From NCBI GenBank assembly GCA_026710825.1, contig JAPOQH010000098.1:1-64000 (forward strand): a stretch of DNA of 64,000 nucleotides, given 5' to 3'. The notes beneath the pieces were generated by a model that made no database searches, was not told the DNA's origin, and saw nothing but the letters and a program-made list of their open reading frames with translations. This DNA is from Chloroflexota bacterium (lineage in GTDB: Bacteria; Chloroflexota; Dehalococcoidia; Lucifugimonadales; UBA3495). A program made the translations under genes and the position numbers. This document shows positions 43,169 to 50,003 of this stretch, piece after piece; the first letter of the stretch is position 1; every line of letters starts with the position of its first letter.

Positions 43169-44299
43169 TTACCTGGCGCAATCCGTTACCAGTTCATCGA
43201 TCATCTCCCGCGTCACGTGCGGCATCGTGATGATGTGAGCGATATCCCCTTCCGGCGCGATTTGCCACTTGCGAAACACCTCCGGCCCAGGCCGCTCGAA
43301 CACCACGGTAACTGAATTCTTGTGCCGCCAGGCCGGAATCCCGCGCTCGTTGAATTGACCAACCGCGTATTCGGCCGTGTCCAACATCCCGGCGACCAAC
43401 TTGCGGAACCCCTCGTCACCGTAGTTCGCCAGGGCATACCACATCATCAGCGGACCGATCGCGCTCCGCGAACCCGAAAGCGTCGTGTCCTGCACCCCCA
43501 CCAGTTCGATCGCCCTGCCAACCCGCTCCACGTGCGTTTTCTTGGTTACGACTACTCCGCACGGCAACGGCGCCCCGATCAACTTGTGCCCGCTCACCGA
43601 CACGCTGTCCACGCCAACGTCAAACCCGAACGGCTGCGGATCGTCCACGAACGGCAGGATCATCCCGCTCAGCGCCGCGTCCGCGTGTATGTAATAGTTG
43701 GTTACGGCCAATTCTTCCAGGATGGCGCGTATGCGCACTATGTCGTCCACCGCACCGCGCATCGTCGTCCCGATGGTCGCCATGATCACCGCCGGCACGT
43801 CCCGGTGCACCCTTACCATATCCTGAAGGTCGTCGTAGTCGATCTCGCCGTTCTCCTGCCTCTTGATCATGATGTACCGGGCATTCAACAGGCGAACATT
43901 CTTCAGCACGCTGTAGTGGGTTTCTTCGGAGAAGTAGAATATCGCGTTCGGGTACATCTCCCGGGCCAGGTACAGCCCATACATGTTCCCCTCTGTGCCA
44001 CCCGAGGTCACGTAACCCCACGCTTCGTCCGGAGAGATCCTCAGCAACTCTGCGAACCGGTTGACCACCTCTCGTTCAAATGCATGGGAGTTGCTTCGGT
44101 AGTTGCTGTGGTGAAACGGGTCGCCCACATTGTTGACCGAATAGTTCAGGAACGGCAGCACGGCGGAGAAATCAAAATTCTGATTCGTCGGGTAGCCGAC
44201 CTGCCATTGACCAGCCTCTTCAAGTTCATTCAGCAGTTCGTCCAGTCGTTCCTGTATTGCTGATTGCTCGAGAGCAGAGGTGCCCAGCGTTTCGGTCAT
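43169..44299 (-). CDS. hdc: PLP-dependent histidine decarboxylase
   Basis: A 376-aa fold-type-I group II decarboxylase close to bacterial histidine decarboxylases: VGYPTNQNFDFSAVLPFLNY, SVNNVGDPFHHSNYRSNSHA, WGYVTSGGTEGNMYGLYLAR, FYFSEETHYSVLKNVRLLNA, YIHADAALSGMILPFVDDP and the PLP lysine in SVSGHKLIGAPLPCG. The product would be histamine. Start is the second of two ATGs in a duplicated initiation region (44296-44335). A serine- or other amino-acid decarboxylase activity cannot be excluded. Confidence 0.85.
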   Translation of the reverse strand: MTETLGTSALEQSAIQERLDELLNELEEAGQWQVGYPTNQNFDFSAVLPFLNYSVNNVGDPFHHSNYRSNSHAFEREVVNRFAELLRISPDEAWGYVTSGGTEGNMYGLYLAREMYPNAIFYFSEETHYSVLKNVRLLNARYIMIKRQENGEIDYDDLQDMVRVHRDVPAVIMATIGTTMRGAVDDIVRIRAILEELAVTNYYIHADAALSGMILPFVDDPQPFGFDVGVDSVSVSGHKLIGAPLPCGVVVTKKTHVERVGRAIELVGVQDTTLSGSRSAIGPLMMWYALANYGDEGFRKLVAGMLDTAEYAVGQFNERGIPAWRHKNSVTVVFERPGPEVFRKWQIAPEGDIAHIITMPHVTREMIDELVTDCAR

Positions 44300-44319
44300 G
44301 TCTTCGTATCCTCGGTCAT
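44296..44319 (-). CDS. Seven-codon leader ORF overlapping the histidine decarboxylase start
   Basis: A 20-nt tandem duplication at 44296-44335 copies the ribosome binding site and start codon of hdc. The upstream copy opens MTEDTKT and stops at a TGA that overlaps the hdc ATG (ATGA). Its own GAGGAA is about 8 nt upstream. Could couple translation of hdc, or be a neutral duplication. Confidence 0.4.
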   Translation of the reverse strand: MTEDTKT

Positions 44320-44365
44320 GTCTTCGTTTCCTCAGACGTCATCGGTCGTCGAAAACGCATGCGGA

Positions 44366-44394
44366 TTGCCGCCGTCGCAAGGGTATGCTATACC
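44366..44394 (+). promoter_or_regulatory. Sigma70-type promoter of the alpha/beta hydrolase gene
   Basis: TTGCCG (44366-44371), 17-nt spacer, TATACC (44389-44394); start of transcription near 44401, about 24 nt before the ATG. Confidence 0.55.
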
Positions 44395-44424
44395 GGCACA
44401 AACCGCAATCAGCGGAGGTCACTC

Positions 44425-45237
44425 ATGCCCACCATCCAACGCGGCGATGCCCAACTCCACTACTACCTCGACGACTTCACCGATCCGTGGCGTACGTCCC
44501 GCGACGCCATCGTGCTCCAGCACGGTTTCTCCCGAAACGGCAACTTCTGGTACAACTGGCCGCCCCTGCTCAGCCGCGAGTACCGCGTCATACGGCCCGA
44601 TATGCGCGGCATGGGCCTGTCGACAATCGACCCAGACCGCTACGAACCCACCCTCGACACCCTCATGGGCGACCTGCTCGCCATCCTCGACGACGCTGGC
44701 GCAGAGCGCGTCGTGTACGTAGGCGAGTCGTTCGGCGGCATCATGGGCATGCAATTCGCCCACGATCACCCCGACCGGTGCCGCGCCCTCGTGTTGTGCA
44801 ATTCTCCCTGCCGCCTCACCCGCCGCGAAAACTCCACCCCCGGCGGAAGCTGGCTCGCCACCATGGAACAGGGAGGCATCGGCGCCTGGTCCGCCGCCAC
44901 CATCAACTTCCGTCTCGACATGCGCCACGCCGCCGAAGGTCTGAAGGACTGGTATATCGCCGAGATGGACAAAACACCCGGTGAAATCGGGCAGGCCCTG
45001 CACAGCTACCTGGACAGTCTCGACTTCGGCCCCCACCTCAAGGACATCTCGGTCCCAACCCTGTTGCTGACCGGCGACGAATCCCTCACCACCAGCATGG
45101 AACAGCAGGAGTTCATGGCCGCCGAAATCCCCAACAGCCGGCTCGTCACGTGGCCCGGTCTCGGCCACGGCGTCAACGTCATCTACCCCGAGTGGTGCGT
45201 TGACCGGATGCGCGAGTTCCTCGGCGAAACGGCGTAA
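44425..45237 (+). CDS. Alpha/beta-fold hydrolase
   Basis: A 270-aa esterase/hydrolase: oxyanion region IVLQHGFSRNGNFWYNWPPL, DMRGMGLSTIDP, nucleophile Ser in VYVGESFGGIMGMQ (GxSxG), acid Asp in LLTGDESL and His in WPGLGHGVNVIYPE. No signal peptide. GGAGGTCACTC directly precedes the ATG. Divergent from histidine decarboxylase. Substrate unknown; lactonase, esterase or C-C hydrolase are all possible. Confidence 0.9.
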   Translation: MPTIQRGDAQLHYYLDDFTDPWRTSRDAIVLQHGFSRNGNFWYNWPPLLSREYRVIRPDMRGMGLSTIDPDRYEPTLDTLMGDLLAILDDAGAERVVYVGESFGGIMGMQFAHDHPDRCRALVLCNSPCRLTRRENSTPGGSWLATMEQGGIGAWSAATINFRLDMRHAAEGLKDWYIAEMDKTPGEIGQALHSYLDSLDFGPHLKDISVPTLLLTGDESLTTSMEQQEFMAAEIPNSRLVTWPGLGHGVNVIYPEWCVDRMREFLGETA

Positions 45238-45267
45238 CCGGTCAGGCCGGCTGCGTCATCTCCGTGC

Positions 45268-46338
45268 CTACCAGCCGGAGTTGCGCTCGGCCCAGCGTTT
45301 TTGCGCCTTCTCCAGGTTGATCCGCGTGAGATCGTCGTGCGGATCAATCAGCATCGCCTGCTCGAAATCAGCAATCGCCTTCGGATCGTCTCCGAGGCAG
45401 AAAAAGGCGTACCCGCGGCCGTTGTAGGCGTCTGCGAACTCCCGGTCCAGCGAAATCGCGCGGTTGAAGTCGTTGATCGCCCGCTCGAACTCGCCCATGT
45501 GGCCCCACGTCAGCGCGCGGTGATACCACGCCTCAACATGCTCACGGTTGAGGCTGATCGCTTTCCCGAAACTGGTGATTGCCGTCTGGAAATCACCCTG
45601 CTGTCGGGATGACACGCCCCGCTGAATCAGGGCGTCCATCTGATCGCCGCCATCGATACCATACGCCGGTGGTGCAGGCGTCGCCGCTGGCTCGGATGCC
45701 GTGTATCGAGCGGCCGCCTGCGTTGGTTCCCGGTCCGCGTACTGTGGAGCCGCCGGCGCCGGTTCCCGCTCTGCGTACTGCGATGCGGTCGGCGTTGGTT
45801 CGGGTGCTGCGTATTGTGGCTCCGGTGACACAGGACGCGATGTCGGTGCCTGTGCTGCCGGTTCGCGTTCCCCGGTCGTTCGCGTCGCCGTGGACTCCGC
45901 CGATCCGTACCGTGTGCGGCGCAACCGGTCTTTGGCCCGGCTCACCCGGTCTCCCTCATTCCTGGCTCCGACCCCTATCAACAGCCGCTCGATGGAATCC
46001 AGCGCCCGGTCGAGGTCATCCTCATTGAAAGTATCCATGTGAGCCCATCGGTTGCGCGTTTCCCGAAGCTCGGATACCAAGCTCCGTTCGTATGATCCAA
46101 GGTGGTCGCGAAACACGTCGTTCCAGCCGCTGACCATCACTTTCAACATCATCGCCACGTCACCCTCGACGTCGCCGTAGATGTCCGCGTCGTCGGGCAC
46201 GTACTGCCCCCTGCCCGCCGCTTCCCGCAGCATGCGGGTCACGTATGGGCCAAGGCCGACCCCCAGCAGTTGAAGGGCATTCCCAACCAGGCTGTGGTTA
46301 TTGGACTTGGTGGTGTTGCTGTTCTTGGTAGTCGTCAT
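45268..46338 (-). CDS. Swt1-like HEPN domain + Pro/Ala repeat linker + TPR protein
   Basis: A 356-aa protein. Residues about 15-125 (GNALQLLGVGLGPYVTRMLR, WNDVFRDHLGSYERSLVSEL, RETRNRWAHMDTF) match the Swt1-type HEPN domain, including the RxxxxH motif (R95-NRWA-H100), a possible RNase site or inactive remnant. Residues 175-222 are four 12-residue repeats of the type QYAEREPAPAAP. Residues about 235-345 hold three TPR units (GVSSRQQGDFQTAITSFGKA, ALTWGHMGEFERAINDFNRA, GYAFFCLGDDPKAIADFEQA). HEPN plus TPR suggests an RNA-targeting or protein-complex role. Confidence 0.72.
   Translation of the reverse strand: MTTTKNSNTTKSNNHSLVGNALQLLGVGLGPYVTRMLREAAGRGQYVPDDADIYGDVEGDVAMMLKVMVSGWNDVFRDHLGSYERSLVSELRETRNRWAHMDTFNEDDLDRALDSIERLLIGVGARNEGDRVSRAKDRLRRTRYGSAESTATRTTGEREPAAQAPTSRPVSPEPQYAAPEPTPTASQYAEREPAPAAPQYADREPTQAAARYTASEPAATPAPPAYGIDGGDQMDALIQRGVSSRQQGDFQTAITSFGKAISLNREHVEAWYHRALTWGHMGEFERAINDFNRAISLDREFADAYNGRGYAFFCLGDDPKAIADFEQAMLIDPHDDLTRINLEKAQKRWAERNSGW
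45673..45816 (-). repeat. Four 36-bp coding repeats in the HEPN-TPR gene
   Basis: Encodes QYAAPEPTPTAS, QYAEREPAPAAP, QYADREPTQAAA and RYTASEPAATPA: an exact 12-codon period with diverged copies. Confidence 0.75.
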
Positions 46339-46483
46339 ACGAGCATCCCTGCCGCAGGCGTGCGGCTGTACGTAAGTGCCGTCGATAGCCGCGAGACGGT
46401 TTTACTCACGCCCACCGTAGCACATACGCCGCACCGCCCGCCGTGGCATGGACGTGCGATTTCTGCGATTTGATGGCAAGTTT

Positions 46484-47077
46484 TCAGGCCGTCGGCTGGA
46501 TGCCAAGTTCGGCCTGCATGTCTGCCACTGCCTGGTTGCGCGTCTTGCGCTGCCACTGCGGCCGCGCGTTGATCGGCTCGTTGGTGATCTCCGGGGCAAT
46601 CTTCAACGCCACGAACAACGGCCCCGGCTGTCCCCGGATCTCCTCGATCTGGCTCGCGAAATCTTCCAGGTTGTCAATCGCATACGTCGCCGGATACCCG
46701 CAACCCTTCGCAACGACCTCGTATTCCATCTGCTCTGCGTTCGGCACCGGCTGGCCACCGGTCGTCGCGTACACGCCGTTGTCCAGCATGAAATGGTACA
46801 GATTCGACGGCGCTTTCTCCGCGATCGTGGGCAGCGCCCCCATCCCCATCAGCACGTCCCCTTCCGAGTCAAACAGCACCACTCGCTGCTCCGGCATGGA
46901 CAGAGCCAACCCCAACGCGAACGACGCGTGGCCGCCCATCGCCGGGTCGCCCAACGGGAGGTCCCGGTCCGGTTGGTCGCTCAATTCCACCCAGAACCTG
47001 CCGCCGCGCCCCGGTATCACCACCGCGTCCCCGCGATGCTGCTTGAAGATCTCCAGCATTTCCGCCGTCTTCATCAT
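46484..47077 (-). CDS. ThDP-dependent decarboxylase, C-terminal (ThDP-binding) subunit; ComE/sulfopyruvate decarboxylase-like
   Basis: About 197 aa, the PP half of a split 2-oxo-acid decarboxylase: DPAMGGHASFALGLALSMPE, the ThDP/Mg motif FDSEGDVLMGMGALPTIA, and FMLDNGVYATTGGQPVPNAE. Its partner, the PYR half, is encoded 127 nt upstream (47205-47714). Split enzymes of this kind include sulfopyruvate decarboxylase (ComDE) and phosphonopyruvate decarboxylase. AGGA precedes the ATG at 47077; a GTG at 47086 is also possible. Substrate cannot be fixed from sequence. Confidence 0.82.
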   Translation of the reverse strand: MMKTAEMLEIFKQHRGDAVVIPGRGGRFWVELSDQPDRDLPLGDPAMGGHASFALGLALSMPEQRVVLFDSEGDVLMGMGALPTIAEKAPSNLYHFMLDNGVYATTGGQPVPNAEQMEYEVVAKGCGYPATYAIDNLEDFASQIEEIRGQPGPLFVALKIAPEITNEPINARPQWQRKTRNQAVADMQAELGIQPTA

Positions 47078-47098
47078 GTCAATCACTTCCTGAGTAAC

Positions 47099-47134
47099 AT
47101 CCCCTCTCCCGCCAGGGGAGAAGGTGAGGGGGAT
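47099..47134. repeat. REP-like palindrome
   Basis: ATCCCCTC (47099-47106) with GAGGGGGAT (47126-47134), and inside it TCTCCC/GGGAGA around a 5-nt loop. Same theme as 33856-33945. Located between the two decarboxylase subunit genes. Confidence 0.55.
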
Positions 47135-47204
47135 CCCTCGCGGAAAGAACTCGGTTCTATCGTCTCGGAATCCCGTTCATCCTGTGTGTCGATGTGCTGA
47201 GCCG

Positions 47205-47714
47205 TTAGCGGCTGACGTTGAACCCGTGGTACTCGTCGCCCACCAGCACGGCCACCGGCTTCTTGTTCCGTTGCGCTTCTTCAAACGCAATGGAAATCCG
47301 GTCCGCGTCCTCGTCTGATTCGACCAGGTAATAGTTGATGTTGAAGGCGTGCAGGAACCGCTCCGTGTAAAACGCCGCGGTGTCGGTGATCACGCCGTGC
47401 CGCGTCCATCCGCGATACCCCACCATCATCACCACCGGCACATTCATCCCGAGCGCCCAGCCGCGCAGCGAGTCCCCTGACTCCATCATGCCCGTGTTCT
47501 GGATGAGGATCACCGGCTTCTTGCCGCCTGCCGCAAGCCCAGCCGCCGTCGAGAATGCATGCCCCTCGCGGCTCACCGGCACCAGGTCAAGGCTATCGTC
47601 CTCGCTCATCAGCACGTACAGAAAATTCGTCTCGCTGTCCGGCAGCCACACCACGTGGGTCGCGCCGTTTTTCTTCAGCTGCTCCAGCACCGTCGCCGGA
47701 CTCAATTCGGCCAT
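47205..47714 (-). CDS. ThDP-dependent decarboxylase, N-terminal (PYR) subunit; ComD-like
   Basis: A 169-aa PYR-domain subunit: THVVWLPDSETNFLYVLMSE, the catalytic Glu in LVPVSREGHAFSTAAGLAAG, then KPVILIQNTGMMESGDSLRG and NVPVVMMVGYRGWTRHG, as in the alpha subunit of sulfopyruvate/phosphonopyruvate decarboxylases. It needs the ThDP-binding partner at 46484-47077 to be active. AGGTG precedes the ATG. Confidence 0.82.
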   Translation of the reverse strand: MAELSPATVLEQLKKNGATHVVWLPDSETNFLYVLMSEDDSLDLVPVSREGHAFSTAAGLAAGGKKPVILIQNTGMMESGDSLRGWALGMNVPVVMMVGYRGWTRHGVITDTAAFYTERFLHAFNINYYLVESDEDADRISIAFEEAQRNKKPVAVLVGDEYHGFNVSR

Positions 47715-48121
47715 GGGGACACCTGCCTTGTTGCGATCGCTAAGTTTGCAGCGTTCGACCCAGTCGAAAGCCGAACAAGGATATACCCACCCAAGTACGA
47801 GCCGTCAACCGCCACCCGTCAATCGTAGACGGGGAAGCTTGAGGGCGCCGTTATCTGCCGCAACCGTCATACCGGCGGAAGCCGGTATCCAGGACAGCCT
47901 TGCCCCGAACATGCTGGCTTTCCGGCAGAGTCTCTCGGGTTCCGTTGCATCCGGGTTTGCCCTGTTCACACGCTCGGGGCCAACAGCTTCGTCGTGCTTC
48001 CTCCACTCACGGTTTTCGCTCCACCCTCGGCATGGGTTGGAAACGCGGACAGTGAATGTCAAATTGGCTATGTTTTCTGCGTCGTGGCCTTTCTGTAATA
48101 CGCGGAATCCAGAAGAATCGA
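47715..48121. other. Intergenic region with a REP-type hairpin
   Basis: About 400 nt without a credible gene. It contains the hairpin at 47869-47888 and the flanking GTCATACC...TATCCAGG context known from dispersed palindromic repeats. It separates the nitrile-hydratase-like operon from the decarboxylase genes and should hold the promoter of the latter. Confidence 0.5.
47869..47888. repeat. REP-type hairpin ATACCGGC-GGAA-GCCGGTAT
   Basis: Perfect 8-bp stem with a GGAA loop, in the wider context CGTCATACCGG...CCGGTATCCAGG. This closely resembles the widespread family of intergenic palindromes (CATTCCCGCGAAAGCGGGAATCC) found in many bacteria. Confidence 0.7.
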
Positions 48122-48736
48122 CTACGGCGCCAACGCCTCCGACACTCCGACCATGCTGTCGCGGGTCACCAGCCGTGCCAACTCCTCCTCGCTCATCCCT
48201 TCCGTTCCCTCCGGCCGGCGCGGCAACACCAGGTAACGCATGTCAGCGGTGCTGTCCAGCACGTCCACTTGCATATCGGACGCCACCGCTGTCCCGAATT
48301 CAGCCATCACACCCCGCGGGTCGCTCACCGCCCGCGACCGGTAGGCCAGGCTCTTGTACCAGTCCGGCGGGCGACCCAACAGCATCCGCGGGTAGCAGGA
48401 ACACAGCGTGCATACCACCAGGTGATGCACCTCCTCAGTGTTCTCCACCACCGTCAGATGCGGCGTATCCTCCGAGATCCGAATCCCCATCTCGCCAAGC
48501 GCGGAACGCGTGTCGGAGAGCAAACGAGCCTTGAAATCGGGATCGACCCACGCCCGGGCCACAACCTTCGCCCCGTCCGCCGGAGTCCTCCGGTCCATCA
48601 GGTCAACCTGCCTTTGCACCTCATCCGCAGTCAGAAGTCCTTTTTCTGCCAGGAGCGCTTCGATGGCAACAGAGCGCAGGGCGACCTCGCTCATCGGCTG
48701 GTCGTGTACGTGGTCTTCAACGTGGGTAGTCGTCAT
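48122..48736 (-). CDS. Nitrile hydratase alpha / thiocyanate hydrolase gamma-like subunit (Co-type claw)
   Basis: A 204-aa metal-binding subunit. The claw C109-T-L-C112-S-C114 in VVCTLCSCYP has Thr at the second place, the cobalt-type pattern; Cys112 and Cys114 would be oxidised post-translationally. The flanks fit the family: KVVARAWVDPDFKARLLSD, RPPDWYKSLAYRSRAVSDPR and MAEFG. Nitrile hydratases turn nitriles into amides; thiocyanate hydrolase makes COS. Its beta counterpart is split over two genes about 2.5 kb upstream in the same run. No separate activator gene is seen nearby. GGGGAGAG precedes the ATG. Confidence 0.9.
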   Translation of the reverse strand: MTTTHVEDHVHDQPMSEVALRSVAIEALLAEKGLLTADEVQRQVDLMDRRTPADGAKVVARAWVDPDFKARLLSDTRSALGEMGIRISEDTPHLTVVENTEEVHHLVVCTLCSCYPRMLLGRPPDWYKSLAYRSRAVSDPRGVMAEFGTAVASDMQVDVLDSTADMRYLVLPRRPEGTEGMSEEELARLVTRDSMVGVSEALAP

Positions 48737-48821
48737 AAGTCTCTCCCCAAAGTTCCAAACGGAGCGGCTGTGGGTCTGAACCGATTGTGCCGGCGAACGA
48801 TCACCATCGGAAACAAAACCC

Positions 48822-49925
48822 CTAGTTGTGGCATCCCCGCGCCTCTATCTCCCAAACCGCCTCCACCATCCCGTCGCGTATCCCGATGAAGCGATCCCAG
48901 CGGCTGACCATGGCATCCTGCTGGCCGGGAAGCAGAATTACCTGGTCCCCAACCGCCAGTTCAACGCCATCCGCCACTTGAAACACGGTGCGGTCGGTGT
49001 CCATGTCAACGGCTTCGACCCCCGGTCTGCCTTCCACCCGTGGCAGCCCCTTGATCCCGCATACCGCCCGCGCTCCCGCGTCGCCAATCGCCGTGCCCGG
49101 GCGTGGGACGCTGATGATGGTACTTAACACCTTGCCAGCAAACTCAAAGTCCTGCATGTAGTCGTAAGAGGTTTCCATCACCAGGTACGAACCACCCTGG
49201 ATTTCGGTAACCTCCGGCATATCCCCGGCGATATCGTAGCTCCAGGTTTCGCCCGTGGATACGATTTCCACCGGCAGCCCGTCGGCAATCATGGCCTCAC
49301 GAAGGTCGAGAACCGGCTGTATCAGGCGGTGCGCCTCGGTGGCCCGGTCCTCGCGGTCTGACGAAACTTCGGACATCATCTGGTGGCTCATCACGCCTTT
49401 CAGGGAGAGCCCCGGTAGCGAGTCGATCGCCCTGGCCAGCGCAATGCCGGGCTCCACTTCCTGCACCCCGCACCGCAGCAACCCGGTCTCCTGCTCGATG
49501 ACCACGCCCAGGTCAACGCCTCGGGCGGTGGCAGCTTCGGAAAGCACACGGGCATTGGCCTCGTTTTCGCATGCCACCAGGATCTCGGCCTGGTCCGCCA
49601 GCGCGCAGAGCCGCGCAATCTTCGCTGGCGCAACCACCTCGCTGGTGACGAAAACGCTGGGCACTCCGCCCTGCACCATCACCTCAGCCTCGGCAACCTT
49701 GGCGGCGCACACCCCGCCGACCGTCCCTCCGCGCTCGATCTGCCGCAGCGCGATGGCGGGACTCTTGTGGTTCTTGCTGTGACCACGCAGCTTGCTGTGC
49801 CGGTCGCTGTAGAAATCGGCGATCACATCCATGTTGTGATCCAGCGCGTCCATGTCCAGGATCAGGCATGGAGTATCCAGTTCCTGCATCGGGGTGCCGG
49901 GTTGGGGTTCATATGCTTGCTGCAT
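48822..49925 (-). CDS. Fold-III PLP enzyme, D-threonine aldolase/D-serine dehydratase-like, lysine kept
   Basis: About 367 aa with an alanine-racemase-type barrel: ELDTPCLILDMDALDHNMDV, the PLP motif RGHSKNHKSPAIALRQI (K51; family form RPHxKTHK), GLRCGVQEVEPGIALARAI-like barrel strands and GDAGARAVCGIKGLPRV. The C-terminal metal pair of the family (P-x-H-x-C/D) reads PGQQD, so the His is Gln and one acidic ligand remains. GGAGGTACGTCC precedes the ATG at 49925. It lies between its paralog and the nitrile hydratase alpha gene in one operon. Confidence 0.85.
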   Translation of the reverse strand: MQQAYEPQPGTPMQELDTPCLILDMDALDHNMDVIADFYSDRHSKLRGHSKNHKSPAIALRQIERGGTVGGVCAAKVAEAEVMVQGGVPSVFVTSEVVAPAKIARLCALADQAEILVACENEANARVLSEAATARGVDLGVVIEQETGLLRCGVQEVEPGIALARAIDSLPGLSLKGVMSHQMMSEVSSDREDRATEAHRLIQPVLDLREAMIADGLPVEIVSTGETWSYDIAGDMPEVTEIQGGSYLVMETSYDYMQDFEFAGKVLSTIISVPRPGTAIGDAGARAVCGIKGLPRVEGRPGVEAVDMDTDRTVFQVADGVELAVGDQVILLPGQQDAMVSRWDRFIGIRDGMVEAVWEIEARGCHN

Positions 49926-50003
49926 GGACGTACCTCCGAGCTTCTCGCACATCTAATAGAATCTTGCCGTGAATTCTGACCATAAAATCGCCGACAGGTA
50001 GCC

